Notes: generated from the sequence alone by a model not told the origin. A DNA stretch of 64,000 nucleotides from Meandrina meandrites (GCA_963693305.1 OY855914.1:8958903-9022902), one strand, 5' to 3'; shown: positions 24,201 through 37,114, numbered from the stretch's first letter. Translations and numbers: made by a program.

Positions 24201-24517
24201 ATAGTCTGCTTTAACAAACACTGCTACAGTGTGCAGTTTTGTTGCAGTTTATTAAACCACTTAGAATATTATATAACACAAATTACAATTTAGCCTATTA
24301 AATTAACACATTTATATCATCTATGTGCAAACAGATGTTCTTTTGGCTCGTCACGCGATCTTTGGCCCAAAACGTTGGGTGATGAGCTTCCTCTCTCACT
24401 CATCCCCTTAGCCCCAAGTAAGGCATAAGGCATCCAGTATGCAGACAATTTCAATCTTTTGCCACTGCCCGGCTATCATTTTTGGTCTAACGAACTTCCC
24501 TAATCTCTGATTACTTG
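21221..24517. other. No gene recognised
   Basis: AT-rich intron-like sequence. Open frames at 21770-22096 and 23108-23488 (plus) lack recognisable motifs or splice support. The word GGTCCGCAACGCGTACATGTG near 22788 recurs at about 28581, so part of this stretch is repetitive. Confidence 0.4.
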
Positions 24518-24630
24518 ACAATTATTCCATGAGCCCGCGTTGGATACAAGGTGGTAAATAGCCAATGAGGTGCTAAGTGCCAAGTTGGCTATAGCCACTT
24601 GTATCCAACAAGGGCGAATGGAATAATTGT
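24518..24630. repeat. Palindrome, about 45-bp arms
   Basis: Arms pair ACAATTATTCCAT and GTTGGATACAAG with CTTGTATCCAAC and ATGGAATAATTGT around the centre TGAGGTGCTAAGTGCC. Same style as those at 5075 and 59846. Confidence 0.8.
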
Positions 24631-24870
24631 TTTATTAAATTCTTCTTTAGCATAAATCAACTGGACACTTCATTTTGATGTAAACAAAGTGATAGTATGA
24701 GAAGGCGGGAAAATTTGTGGTGCGGTGTTCACTTCTTGAGTTGAATGAAACACACGAGGAAAGCGAGCTAGAGAGTTTCCTTCGGAAGATTTTCCTCGGA
24801 CAATCTTCTAGTAAATTGTCTTTTCATCCTGGAAAATTGTTAGTTCATATGAAGATAAGATTTATTATTA

Positions 24871-25194
24871 CAGTTGAATCCCGATAACTCGACCCTTCAA
24901 GGAAAATCCAAAAAGGTTTGAGGTATCGGGGGCTTCCAGTTATTGAGGGTAAAATTAGTAAGAAAATTACCTGGAGGGGAATCGAAAAGGTTCGAGGTAG
25001 CGGGAGGTTTGAGTTATTGAGGGTAAAATTAGTAAGAAAATTACCTGGAGGGGAATCGAAAAGGTTCGAGGTAGCGGGAGGTTCGAGTTATTGAGGGTAA
25101 AATTAGTAAGAAAATTACCTGGAGGGGAATCGAAAAGGTTCGAGTTAGCAGGAGGTTCGAGTTATTGAGGGTTTGAGGTATCGGGATTGAACTG
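24871..25194. mobile_element. TA-flanked MITE with 74-bp internal repeats
   Basis: Ends are CAGTTGAATCCCGATAACTC and a near inverse ending GGGATTGAACTG, with TA on both sides (24869-24870, 25195-25196). The interior is about four tandem copies of a 74-bp unit beginning GAGGGTAAAATTAGTAAG. The end sequence resembles pogo or Tigger-type mariner MITEs. Each repeat carries a GGTTCGAGTTATTGAGGG word that echoes the terminal repeat, so the array probably grew from the end itself. Confidence 0.85.
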
Positions 25195-25940
25195 TAGTGT
25201 ATAATTTTATGATTATGAATATCAAATTGCAATAAAACAAGTCACAAAAATAATTAACTGGGCGGAATCCATTAAGGATATGGTTAGGGTTAAATGTCCC
25301 GATTCTGCTTCCAAGCAAAATGCTTTGCTGCAAGTTGTGTTATTGGAAGTCTGAAGTAAAAAGTATACATTCAAAGAAAAATCAAACAGAGCTTCTGTGC
25401 TTGAAGAACTAATGTATTGTCTGAATGCTGTATCATCATTGGTTGCCTGACACTTGATGAAAAGATAACCATGCTTTGTTCTCAGTTATTTTTTTGATTA
25501 GTAAGTTTTCTTTCATGTGACGTATTAACCTCTTACTAACCGAATGTGAGGCCCAAAGTCATGGCAGTATGGACCGAGCGCAGGAAAGTCAGTACAAAAA
25601 GTTAACAACTGAGGGCTAATATTTCCCCAGTTCAGCTTGAGGAGTTTATTATATGGCACTCATTTTAGCTACAAATTTTGAATTTCCCTTCTTTCTAAAA
25701 AAAATATATGTCTTTTGACCGTAACTCCACAGATATGGTCTGTATGGCAAAATCCCAACCAAGAAAGAACCAATGACAGTGCTCAGACTGCCTTGCCATA
25801 TAATAATTCATTGTATTAACTTGGCACATGAAAACTGTAGTAAGCCACCTTAGTTAATGTCATTCTCATCAAATTGTATTAGCATCTTTTAAATGTTAGG
25901 GGTCCTAGGAGAGGCTTTATAATAGATATGAGGTGTTTAA

Positions 25941-26323
25941 AGGGGCACTGTCACGGACATTTTTTGGCCTTTTTAGTAAAACGACACCCAAATTACAACT
26001 AATTACTTTCAAACATGCAGGAAATGCTCCTAGAACGAAAAGGGAAGGATATCTAGCAAATTGTTTAATGACAAGGATGACCGTAAATAGTTTCAATCAA
26101 TTTTTCCAAACCACAAGTACAGAACTTGAAAAAGTCAGGCTGACTTTTTCAAGTTGAGATCAAAGGTTCCCGATGGTATCACAGTGATATCACTCTATAT
26201 TTAGTTTCAGTACACTGGTATAGTAATTTTAAGAAAACTTGACCACTGTTAATAGGTTTCCAATGGTGTAAACATGTTTTTGGGCTGTTGAATTTTTGAA
26301 GTTAAGCTCGTGACAGTGCCCCT
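25941..26323. mobile_element. TTAA-flanked MITE
   Basis: Ends AGGGGCACTGTCACG and CGTGACAGTGCCCCT are perfect inverses and TTAA lies on each side (25937-25940, 26324-26327), as for piggyBac or Kolobok-type insertions. A perfect 13-bp hairpin CTTGAAAAAGTCA-GGC-TGACTTTTTCAAG lies near 26127-26155. No protein coding. Confidence 0.85.
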
Positions 26324-26369
26324 TTAATAGAAAGAGGCATTATCTATTTCACTTTAACTGTAACATCAA

Positions 26370-26370
26370 C

Positions 26371-26402
<32 letters not shown>
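26370..26402. repeat. (AAT)n at LINE 3' end
   Basis: About ten AAT units directly beyond the 3' end (minus sense) of the LINE fragment at 26552-26893, consistent with the microsatellite tail of some LINE families. Confidence 0.7.
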
Positions 26403-26403
<1 letters not shown>

Positions 26404-26551
26404 GGTCTTAATAAAGGTCTTTATTGAGTCAAAAGATAAAAATACATATCTTATGTTACAGGCAATAAAAATTAAAAACGATTTACAATATTAAAAAGTT
26501 CTAAAAGCATATAAAATGTACTACTTAATAAGTTAAAAGTCTCTGACCTTG

Positions 26552-26893
26552 TTATTCTAAAGCTAAGTTATATCTAAAAATTAAACGATTAACAAATGTA
26601 CTTTTAAAACGCTCACTTTTGATGCTTGGTCGGACACTAGACCTCGTCCGTAAATTATAGCAGCAGGCCTTTACACGCGGAATAAAAGGCAACAGGGGGT
26701 GATTGGCGGCCTGAAACACCCTCTTAAAGATGCTGTGATCCTGCTTCTGTAAAATTGATCGTATGTTATACTTCCTTGTAATAAAATTCCTTTTCCAGCA
26801 ACGATCTAAGAAACATTGTACTGGAGTGAGGTCGGACTCTGATGCTCCATAGACTGAAAGGGCATACGTGAAAACAAAACAAAGAAGATGCAT
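26552..26893 (-). pseudogene. LINE polyprotein C-terminal fragment
   Basis: The minus-strand frame reads YALSVYGASESDLTPVQCFL, a Trp-Lys-Arg segment, and ends in FKSTFVNRLIFRYN. A hydrophobic 'YALSVYG' strand followed by an Arg/Lys-rich C-terminus is typical of the end of non-LTR retrotransposon RT proteins (CR1/L2-like, from memory). The RT active site and endonuclease are missing, so it is 5'-truncated. It lies inside the long candidate intron 17072-27686. Confidence 0.7.
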
Positions 26894-26972
26894 AGTTTGC
26901 TCATGGAGTAAACAGAGTTTGTGAGTAGGAGACTAACTCAATCTGCACAGATGTCGTTCATAGTTTGATATT

Positions 26973-27083
<111 letters not shown>

Positions 27084-27094
27084 CCTCATTGCGC

Positions 27095-27415
27095 CTAAGA
27101 GGCACATAAGGCTGTGACCAGAGATTTCCATTGCTCCCTTTCCATGGCTGCCTTCTCAAGTTCTTTCCACGTCTTCCCTGCTGCTTTCATTTCTGCCTCG
27201 ATCGTCCTCCTCCAAGTCTCTCGTGGACATCCTCTCTTCCTTCTTCCACTATCCGGTGTCCACCTTAATGCAGTTCGTGTTATGCTATCTCGGTCTTTCC
27301 TGATAACATGCCCAGTCCATCTCCATCTTCTTTGCTTTATTACAATGGTGATGCCCTGTTGTCCTGTTGGCATTGTTGGCCTCTTCAATGGTTGATGCAA
27401 TTCTTGGGAGGGCAT
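27095..27415 (-). pseudogene. LINE C-terminal fragment, RWRWTGHV type
   Basis: Minus-strand frame with RRWRWTGHVIRKDRD, then a Pro/Gly/Arg segment GRRKRGCPRETWRR, and a helical MKAAGKTWKELEKAA end. This is the familiar C-terminal domain found after the RT of many animal LINEs. Only about 107 residues remain. The element ends in the (TA)n tract at 26976-27081, which fits reverse-transcription into or expansion of a simple repeat. Confidence 0.85.
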
Positions 27416-27686
27416 CTATTAGACATTGGGCATTTTTTAGAGGGGGTCAGCTAATACATGTACAAACACTGTTCCTAAAGGGGAGGGGGGGTGCTTATTA
27501 GATATATGAGGCTTTTATTTGAGAGTGAGCGTTTATTAGATCATTTATGGTAATCATACAAAGACAAGAAATATTGCCAGGTTCCTTGATCCAGGAGGGA
27601 CCAATTCACTATTTATTAGGTTACTGGACTAGGCACAAATCATAATTATTTTTGTCTAAATTTTTCAAGTTCTTCTTTCTTAACAG

Positions 27687-27778
27687 GTGGAGAAGAACTG
27701 CTTCATGGCAAGAGAAGAAGAATCCATTATCCATTTTCATATTGTGGGTTGATGATTTTGGTGAAATCCCTAACACAG
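27687..27778 (+). ncRNA. Candidate exon, spliced unit
   Basis: A 92-bp segment between TTCTTTCTTAACAG and ACAG/GTAAAC. One frame is open throughout (WRRTASWQEKKNPLSIF and on to DDFGEIPNT), and it continues into the candidate exon at 28898, but it cannot be joined in frame to the exon at 16998. The lack of a consistent long frame suggests an untranslated exon. Confidence 0.3.
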
Positions 27779-27898
27779 GTAAACACTAGTCTTGGGTTCC
27801 CATGCATTAAGCAAATCAAAACTTAACCTGGCTTCATCCACCATTACAGTACAACTACTTGAAACAGGCCACTTGGAACAAAGTTAACCAATAGACAA

Positions 27899-28025
27899 TG
27901 ACCGCGGAGCATTTTTCTTATTGGGGGGCTGACTAGTGACTTGAAGTGGGGGGATTTAGAGACTCCTCTCTTAGAAAGTCTTTATTTTTTCGAAAATATT
28001 GGGGGCCCCCCCTGCTCCGCGGTCC
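27899..28025. mobile_element. Small TIR element, about 127 bp
   Basis: GACCGCGGAGCA near 27900 and TGCTCCGCGGTC near 28013 are perfect inverses, followed inward by CTTATTGGGGGGC and ATATTGGGGGCCCCCCC words. No clear target duplication. Confidence 0.5.
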
Positions 28026-28189
28026 CTGATAGAACAAATGCCATTTTCTACCTGCACTTTACAAACAACTTCCTCTTCACCTCAACAAACAAACAAACAG
28101 CTCTCACTGATGCAAAATTGACTCAACAGACATCTAACAAACTATACACTGGTCTTATTCATTGAGATGAAGTCCCCCAGGAATTTGAG

Positions 28190-28445
28190 TATTTAATGGA
28201 CAAAATTATGCACCAAAATTATTTACACCTTATTGCAAGCTTTTGTGTTGCTGTTTCTTTCAAAAGAAATCATTTCTAATAAGACCGAACATTGAAAACA
28301 AATTTCGAAGTTCCAGTGAATTCCACTAAATCGCTTGAGACGATTTTGCAAAATAGCTGCACTTGAGATCTTACCTATAGCTTGTGAACTTTGAAATTCA
28401 TTTTCTCAGGTTCTGATAAAAAATATTTGTCGGGGTGACCACGGA
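28190..28445 (-). repeat. Second copy of transposase-linked repeat
   Basis: Shares CCAAAATTATTTACACCTTATTGCAA and a downstream TTCATTTTCTCAGGTTCTGATAA word with 8080-8200, in the same order and orientation. No coding similarity retained here. Confidence 0.5.
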
Positions 28446-28897
28446 CAATTACTTTCATCTTAACCTTTTAAAAGGGTAGAAAATAACGTAAAAGGATTTA
28501 AATTATTCTGCCCAACTAAAATATAATAATAATATTACTTAGTTTCCTGATGGATTCCGTTTTAAAATGTACAAAAGTAAGGTCCGCAACGCGTACATGT
28601 GGATAGTGTTTCCATGGCAATGTAATGATACATTGGAGGGAGAAATAAGCCATTAACACCCCTGAAAATATAACAACGGTGTCGGACGTAAAATCTTACC
28701 AACAGGAAAAAAGCTTCTCCTAATATTGTAATGTTCAGAGTGATAAAATCACAGTCTTTTGGCGTGACAGTCTTGTCGCATCCATCTTGATGTCGTGTGG
28801 TGTGAAACTTCGAAATTCAAAATGCTGTTCTTTTATGTAATGATATTTGTTATGTCAGCCTTGTCTAACCATTACTCTATTCTTCATACTAAGGCAG

Positions 28898-28991
28898 AAC
28901 TGATCACACGATGTCATTCCGCTGGAGAGAAAGTTCTTTTGATTGACATGGACAGACACACAGTAGGATGATCATGTTCCTGAAACAACAG
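28898..28991 (+). ncRNA. Candidate exon, spliced unit
   Basis: A 94-bp segment following CTATTCTTCATACTAAGGCAG and ending ACAACAG/GTTAGT. After the exon at 27687 one frame gives LITRCHSAGEKVLLIDMDRH and stops at TGA within this exon. No domain recognised. Confidence 0.3.
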
Positions 28992-29419
28992 GTTAGTGTC
29001 AGAGTCTTGTCAACACTCACACCCACCCTACCCTCCACCTCCAATTTTTGCAAGCGAGTAGATGTGAGCCTTGCCTGAAAAGAGGGCTGTGGCCGTGGAG
29101 ACTAAACGTTTTGTACATTAAAGTTACTGTATTGGAAAAAAGAGCATCATGATTCTCGTGTTTGTAGTGATAATAGCATAAACCATTCAGATTTTTGAGT
29201 GGACGAAAAGATTGATCTTCAGTTGATCTTCTAGTCATTTGCCTGGCAGGTGAAACCGTCGCCTCATATATTATAAAGGCGACCTTAGTTAAACTTACTG
29301 CTAGAAATTGTCGACTGCAGTATACTCGTGTCGCAGAAACAGGAAACCTAAGATGTTTTGATCAACTTGATTCTGTCAATTGTTAAGAAAAAATTAAGGA
29401 ATCGAGAGCAAAGGAACAA

Positions 29420-30645
29420 AATAAAGTGAACAGTTTTCCTTGTAATTTCATTATTAACAAAATGCAAATTTCATTGGCGTTAATTTTATGCGATCGTGCA
29501 TAAAAATTTTATTTATTCATTACTGAACGATTTGTATTCATAAAAACATTATCCCAAACAGACACGTTACCGAGCATGTATTTACATAATTCTTGTATCT
29601 CTTCAGGAAAAAGACAATCATTGAAAGGCAAAGAAGCTACAAAGCAATACACCCATCGAGGAAAGAAGGACAACTTTAAACCTGGCGTTTTCTGGCGAGG
29701 TTTGTAGATTATCTTCAACAAATTAAGCGGTAAATTTTCTTCAACGAAGGTCGCATCTAGTCTATATAGTTAACACTTGTTCAGTCGCACCAGAAGTTCT
29801 TTATTTCGGGCGTCAAACAAACTTGCAAAGCTTATATATGCGGTCTTTGAGTTTTGTTGACAAAATTTGCGAGGAAACCTTCGCCGTTTGCAGAGGAATT
29901 AGAAAAGCAAACAGTTGACGGATAAATTAAAACCTTGACGTTCGCATCGCAGCCAGTTTCAGTGCTTATTAGTGTTGTCGTATTCAGTTTATGCTGTAAA
30001 AGGTCTGTACATAAGCCGAGAAATAACAAATCATGGTTTCCGGCTACATAATTGCCTGCTATTTTGAACGCCATTTTTAAAATTTCGATTCCTGTAGCAA
30101 AGTAAAGCGCTTTAAGTCGTCTGTGTTGTTGTATTCATTGATTTGTCGTTTTGTTTTTATTTCCATGCAGATTCCTGGATGCCTTTGATGCTCGTATCAA
30201 CTGAAATCAAGCAAGAAATTCCTTTACCCAAGCGAAAGACAAGTTTAATTTGAGGTAGAAAGCAAACTTCATAAGCAATAAGATTTTCAGCTTCATTATC
30301 GTTTGAAGAGAAGAATCGTAGCTAAGTTTCCTTTTCGCTAAAGACCACTCGCTAAGTGTTTTCGATTTTTCCATAAAAAATAGTTCTCCATCTTTTTTGC
30401 GAAAGAATTTTTCCATGTTAACATCTGTTCAAAGATTTTTAATTTTCCCGCCAAAAAACTTAGAAAAATACGGCGCTCAAAATACGCATGCGCCAATTAT
30501 TATTTAAATATATAATATTGTAATGTGCACTTTGCTCGTCTGATCTATTATATTATTGCCAATAAAAAAAATTTATTTTATTTGCCCTCTTTGATATATA
30601 TTTATGTTGTAAACAAGTCAATAAAGTGAACAATTCTCTTTGTAA
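29420..30645. repeat. Pair of direct repeats, about 35 bp
   Basis: AATAAAGTGAACAGTTTTCCTTGTAATTTC at about 29421 and AATAAAGTGAACAATTCTCTTTGTAATC at about 30620 are direct repeats in otherwise unlike sequence. Both carry AATAAA-type words. Small open frames between them (29509-29721 and 29832-30074, minus) have no recognisable motif. Confidence 0.4.
30171..30600 (+). ncRNA. Candidate terminal exon, spliced unit
   Basis: Starts after TTTTTATTTCCATGCAG at 30170. No long frame follows, and an AATAAA polyadenylation word occurs at about 30561. If correct it closes the multi-exon plus-strand unit starting near 13.6 kb, of about 17 kb. Confidence 0.25.
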
Positions 30646-30788
30646 TCTTTATTATTGTCAATAAAGAATTCAAACAATAAATACAATCAAGTGTTTTGTC
30701 TTTCAATCAACTTTATTCTTTAAGTATTCCTTAATTAATTAATAAAAAATGTTTCCTCTATATACTAAGACTTTTGGCGGGAAAATTG
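30441..30788. repeat. Inverted pair with E2F-like words
   Basis: AATTTTCCCGCCAAAA (about 30441-30456) and TTTTGGCGGGAAAATT (about 30772-30787) are perfect inverses 315 bp apart. They could be the ends of a small TIR element. Each also contains the consensus E2F-binding word TTTCCCGCC, and a third, TTCCCGCCAAAA, lies at about 30847. Confidence 0.5.
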
Positions 30789-30799
30789 GAAAAAATTTG

Positions 30800-33700
30800 C
30801 ACAGCGTTTCCCCTGGCAACTTTCTCGGCAAAAAATTCAAAATCACTTCCCGCCAAAAATATACAAACACCATCTCGTGCAAGGAATTCAAAAATGAAAC
30901 GCCAATTCCATCTTAGACTTTTAAAAAGCGATTCGGTATTTTAGTTAAAAATCTTTCCCAAAAAACTATTTTTCTCCGACACATTTTAGTCTGTTAAAGA
31001 TTTTGCACGAAATGGTGAACACATGTTAAGTATAAAGATAAACAACATGACAAGCTATATTCTGCACTGTGGAAAATCGATTCGCGTTGTTTTGTCTCGT
31101 TTAATAGCAATAACCTGAGAAAACAGACAACGTTTCACAGCGCCACTACCGATTCCACCGAAATGAAATCAGTAATGATACTGCAAAACTTCATCTGTTT
31201 AATCAGGTTACATTTCCAAACGGCCTAAGAACTTTCAAGTGCGTATAACTTGCCATGTTGCCTCGGATAAAGACCTTTCCCAGCCGTCAATATTCGCTTG
31301 TAACACAGAACGAATTACACAAGATATAACATTCGCAGCAAAAGCTAGATTATTTCATTTCAAGAAGCAAAGTCAACTGTTGATTTGCCCGTAAAATATA
31401 ATTTAATTGTGCTTGGCTCTAAGTTACAGAGAAACGACAAATATTGAACGAGAAAACAAATCATTCCGACAGTCTAAAATTAGTGAGTTCAGCAAAGACT
31501 ATGTATAAAGGAATTCCTGGAGCAAATTAAACTGTTGTTTTAGCCGCAGAATGTAACAAATTAATTGTGCTTGGCTCCAAGTTACATACAAGAGTGAAAA
31601 AATACCGATGAGAAAACAGAGCAATCAATCCGATATTTAAAATAAAAAACTTCTTGGAGGAAATTCAACCGTTGTTTTAGCCGCAGAATATCACAATTTA
31701 ATTGTCACTTGACTTCATGTTCTTAAATTCTTGTGATACTATTCTACCAGCCGAGTTCAGGTTTACTTTTAGCAATATATTCTACAATTGGAACTTGGCT
31801 GAACATTATTCTGTTTTGATTTCATTAATATTTTGTCCTGTGTTACATCGAGTGACGGAAGGAAAAAAGGTCTTTATCCAATGTTAAGTAAATATTAAAC
31901 AAAACCCAATGTCTGGTCCAAGGAACATAAAGGGTGTACTAAGTTCAATCCCACCCCTTTACACGACGTTTTGCTATTATATCGAAAAATGTAAAAAAAT
32001 ATATATAAATAAATAAATGAAGGTTACACAGACCACAGTAAAGATAACGAAACCAATATAAAAAATACTTCATTTCAAATTTATTCGAACTTATCTCAAC
32101 TAGAACAACAAATCTTCTCCAAACATTCAATCATTTCATCGTTGTCAAATCAGTTACTCGCGTATGTGTTTGGATAGATAAAGCTCGTGGAAACAAATAA
32201 GACATTGAAAAGTTTGACGAGTATATGCCAAGACAATTAAGCAAAAATGTCTTCTGCTGGACAAAGCTTACAAAAACTGATCAACTAATGAGTTCGCTTG
32301 CAAAAATAATTTGAATAGTCTTTTTTTTTATCATGCACAAAAGAAAAAAGAAGTTCTTTGCATTGACTTGTGTAGCGCAACAAAAAGTAATGAGAATTTG
32401 ACAATTAGAGCAGATGAAGATCACGAAAACGAAACTATAAAGAGATTTCTACAAAATTATCAGTTTAGAAAAAAATAATTTATACAAAGTATTCCCAATT
32501 ATGCTGTCTTGTCTCGAGTTTGTGAAAATTAATACGATTTCAAAACTTCCAATTCACGAAAAATAAACGATTGAACAAGAGCATGGAAGATAATTTTGGA
32601 CAAACAAGACAATTGGAGCGAAAAAAAAACTATCGCCGGATTTAATCATTGGCGATTTTATCTTTATCGATATAAAAATGAGCAAGGAAAAAATAACGTT
32701 TTAAAATAGTTTGATTTTGTGGTCTGTGTAACGGTAAAATCCTAACTTAATCGAGACTGAATCGCAACATCCTCCGAACCAGACATCAGGGTTTTGTATA
32801 CTTAGCTTACAGAATGACAAGAGAACAAGGGACACGTTTGCCGTACGCTTTTTTACAGAATGCAAGCAAAAGATAATTATGTGCAATGATGTACAAATTT
32901 ATAACGATTTAACAAGGTTCAATTATTTGCTAGAAGAAATCTGTTTCGCTTCTCATTTGAAAATCCCCTGTTCTCTTGTCAACTGTAACTTATCCGTTGA
33001 TGAAGCAAACGTGAAAACAACTTTAAGGTGGCGCTATCGATATTGTATTTTATGTGAAATAAATATATATTTTCAAATGCATCTGAGTTGAAAAACGTAA
33101 CAATTTGCGAATAAATAGTAAATAAAGTCGCACTGTATATATACATGTAAACAATTGTGGAATTTAAACTGGTTTGTTTGTTTTACTTCAAGTATTTTCC
33201 AAACTCTCGATCGTTATGCAGTGCCACCATAAAGTCACCTCGCTGCAACATCAAACAAATTAAATTGAAAATGGTGGCCGATGTTCAAAAACTCTTAACT
33301 TAGTTCAACCGATTCATATTAAGCTACTTTTAATTTGATGTACATTGCAACAATTTTCACGACTTGATGCAGACAATTGGTACTACAGATCTTAGTAACA
33401 CCGAGAGTAAAATTTCTTACAAATTTAAACAATTGTTCAGCCACCATTTTCGCTAAAATTATTTCACAATTCAAAGTTCTTATCTTTGCAGTATTTCCTT
33501 CCCATTATCCTTTTGGCCAGGTCCTTTGCGTTCCTTTTCTCTTCCTTTCATTTCGTGTTCCTGAAAAAATGAATTATCAAATCCATGATTAGCAAATGCT
33601 CAACATTTTAACATTTTGATAATCAAGAATACGGTCCAAACGCTCCATTGTAAATGCGAGCTAAGTGGCTACGAACGTGCAGACCAAAGAAACGCGGATA

Positions 33701-35160
33701 CACAACAATAACGAGTCCAAAACTTTGCAAATTGAATTGCCATAAAAAGGTTTCTACTGACGCCTGTAAAAAAATGTGGCCGCGTTGAGAATTTAACACG
33801 CCTTATAGGCTTTCAACTTGTAAACTAAAAGCGTTTTTTGCTGAAGTTTTCTGTGAAGTTTTCTAAATTTTAAATCATCAATTTCCGTAATTACTTGGCT
33901 GTACTTTGTGAATTGAGCAAAACAAATACTTGATCAAACCAATTTCGACTTGAAGCAAAGCTCAAAACACGTGTTGACTCGCTTCAACGACATCTCACAC
34001 TTTTTTTACTTTCTCGGCAAAATTTGAGTAATAGGTTCCAAAAGCAATGCTCACCTTTCGTTAAATTAGGGTAAAGACTTCTTCCAGGCTTTAATCTCTT
34101 CTTCTTCAAGCATCTTTCCCACTCGACTTCAGAAGCGGGGACGACACGTCTTCACACATCAACGGACAGCATGGTTTGATGCAGATTCTACAATTTGTCA
34201 TGAATATGGATTAGTAACTCAAACCAATCACTGACGACTACGCCAAAGATTTAGCACGGATTTTGTTTGCACGCTTTTCAATCAGCGAATCAGGAAGCGT
34301 GAAACTGAAAAGAAAGACATCGCACATGAATTTACATTCTCCTTTGCTGGGTTGTTTAGAGTTGTGTTTTTTTTTTCATCAGTGAGTTAATAAATTCCTC
34401 CAAAACAACCGCTTTCCCACTCACATTGACAATACTAGAATCTCTCGCGCCTTTCACCTACCTTAACGTCGAACAAATGTTAAAGGTCAAATGAACCAAA
34501 ATTTCGAAATTCTTTCTTTAGCGATTTTAAAGCGACCAAACGCTAGAAGAACTCATTAACTAAACTTAAGAAGAAATTTTGCTTTGTGAGCCTTAAAGCG
34601 CGAACTAAAGCAAAAACTACGAAGATTTCCGAAGACTTCACGAAAACGTTTCCAAAATGACCGCGCTCTGGAATGGAAGGAATGGATCCAGCTTTGAATT
34701 TTGTGACGTAATAGTTTTAGTTCACGGCTTTGCGATCGAAGAGACGATCGTCGTTTAAAGATTGGATTTGCACGTAATTCTTATCAGGACGTGTGCGGCT
34801 TGCAACCCGGATCGGTATGCAGAGCGAAGTTATCCTAGGATGTGGCCAAAAGCTAAGATTGAATTCACTGTTTCTTTTCTGTACTCGAGAGTCACACAAA
34901 ATACAAAAATAAATTTGTACACAAAAATTTAACTTGAATGAAAGGGTATTTCTCAATGCAAATTCGAAACTGCAAAGCATCACGCAGGGTAAAACTTTCA
35001 ATGAATAAATTCGTGTCGTTTTCAGCTGAAGGAAAATTCAGTGTTGAAATAAATACTAAGCGTTTATAATTACACACTGTCCCCGCAGTGTCCCCGCGGA
35101 CACTGTGAGTTCTGTTTGTATTAGCTGTTTTTTGGTCCATATTTATTTAGCCGGTACATG
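30800..35160. other. AT-rich stretch without recognisable gene
   Basis: No exon, domain or element end that I can support on either strand. Three diverged copies of a roughly 150-bp repeat are listed separately at 31370. A hairpin CGATCGAAGAGACGATCG lies near 34735 and a GTGTCCCCGC-rich hairpin near 35080-35105. Confidence 0.45.
31370..31710. repeat. Three diverged tandem copies, about 150 bp
   Basis: The words AACTGTTG-TTT-GCC, AATTTAATTGTGCTTGGCTC and AAGTTACA recur at about 31376, 31528 and 31668. Non-coding and well diverged, so an old tandem duplication. Confidence 0.6.
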
Positions 35161-37114
35161 TTATTTAGGGCTCGAAATTAACGGTTGTAAACCCAACATA
35201 CATACAACATTTGAAGCTTAATTTTATACGCGTCAAAAAGCACGTGCACGTGCATGGAAGCAAATTATTTGACGAGGATATTGAACTAACGAACTCAAAT
35301 TCTAATGCTTGATTATGTCTAGGCAAACCAACAAAGTAAAAGTGCTAATAATCATAACAAATACTCTATCTAAGCTCTAGATAGAATAAGAAAGGTGCAA
35401 AATGCATACCTCTAACTTCCTTCGTTTAGCAAAAGCCGAACGGACAGTGGGGTCTTTGTGCTTCGGAAGGCATTCTTCCCCGTGATTTCTTTTCGGAACC
35501 AAAAAAAAATAGGGGGAGGGGGCACTCCCATATATGGGCTATATAGGTATGTGCCGCGGGATAGGGTATGGTTTTTGAGGTTCTCGGTCTTTAAATAGGG
35601 TATCATTTTTGCTCCTTTTGGCATTGTGTTCCCGGTGTCAGGAGTACCCAACGGATCCGCTCGACAAAATATCCGCTCTGCAGGCCGAACTTGAGCTGGC
35701 TGGCAATTTTAGAAATGAGATCGAGCGCTTGCTGGAACCATTTTTCTTAGAGAAAATTTGCTGGGAGTTTGTAAAATATCGATTGTAGCTGGAGAACAAA
35801 CAACCAAAATCTCTCTGCTGGCTAAAACAGACGCGCCGCGAAAAAGAATTCAATAATTAACTTTTAACAACAAAAAGTAAGCTATTACTTTATTTCTATT
35901 GTTTTCGTCGCTCATTCTGCCGTCAGTGAAGAGATAAACCAGATCTGTCTCCCTTTTTGTGTGTAATACGAGCATGTGTATGATTTTAGCAGTTGATCGA
36001 GCGAGCGCGAGCGGCCCAAAGCGAATGCGTGGATTTTCGAGAGTCATGTCGCACCCGTTTATCTACCGTTTTATGGAGTAACTACGCACAGGATAATCAG
36101 CTCCACCGATATAACTGTTGGTGAGTATTTAGTTGTCTACTCTCTCTGCTCTGTCTGCTGATTAAATAGCTTTGAGCGTTTTAGGCTTTTGATCGTTTGA
36201 TATCTTGTTCAACTTTTCAGCTTGCCGCCACGATGGAATATAGAGATTCAAGTCATTCAAGGGCGTATCACGGTATATTGTACAGTCTTTTAACTGCCTC
36301 CAATTGTAAGTACAGTTTATAAGGTTATTTGCGTAGTTTTCACCGGCGTGAAAAAACGTTTCGATAACGTTTGCTGGAGGAGTCGAACGCGCTTTCATTG
36401 TGGACCATAATTTTGTGTTCGAGCAGAACAAAATCGGAAATTGAAAGAGTCATTGAATTCGACCTGAAATAGCTATTAGCAGGCAGTTTTCTTATTTTAA
36501 CTCTTTAAAAAAATGGATCGGCGACAAGATGATGAACATAAAACTTTAGCCATGAAAACCGATGATAATTCGCGTTTTCATTTAGCAACTGTAACGTACG
36601 TGACAGTTTGAATTTAGGCGCGCGCCTGCCAAGAAACTCTGTAAACTCTGCATCTGTTTCTTGATGCGCGTCTTTTTAAATATGCAATGAGTTAATCAGA
36701 ATGGGCTGAGAGACTTCCAAACTAAGTACTGCGGTCGAAAAAAACGGTCCTACGAAAAATTCTTCCGATTTCTCTGAAACAGGATCTAAGATCTGGCTGA
36801 ATAAACATTTCCGGTTAAATTACTTTTTGCAACGGGTGTTTTTTTATGTTCCTTCCTACACAAAAAGTTATCGAAAGGGATGAAAATATATCGTAAAGTC
36901 AATTGAAACGGTGATATTTTGAAGTAGAAAAATGCTGCATTGCCGGCTAAGTTGGACTCCTGCGTGTGACTCAATTTCCGGATTGCGTGACAAGGCACTG
37001 ACAAGCCGAAAAAATATGAAGGCGGCCGCGAAGCCTCAAACAAGTACTATTCCTTTGCTCCATCTGTCTAAAAGGTAATTAACTAATGTCAGTCCTTTCA
37101 ATTAAAAACTTAAC

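Noticed and set aside
24890..25190. CRISPR-like array of 74-bp repeats
   Set aside because: Contiguous tandem units inside a TA-flanked MITE; no spacers.
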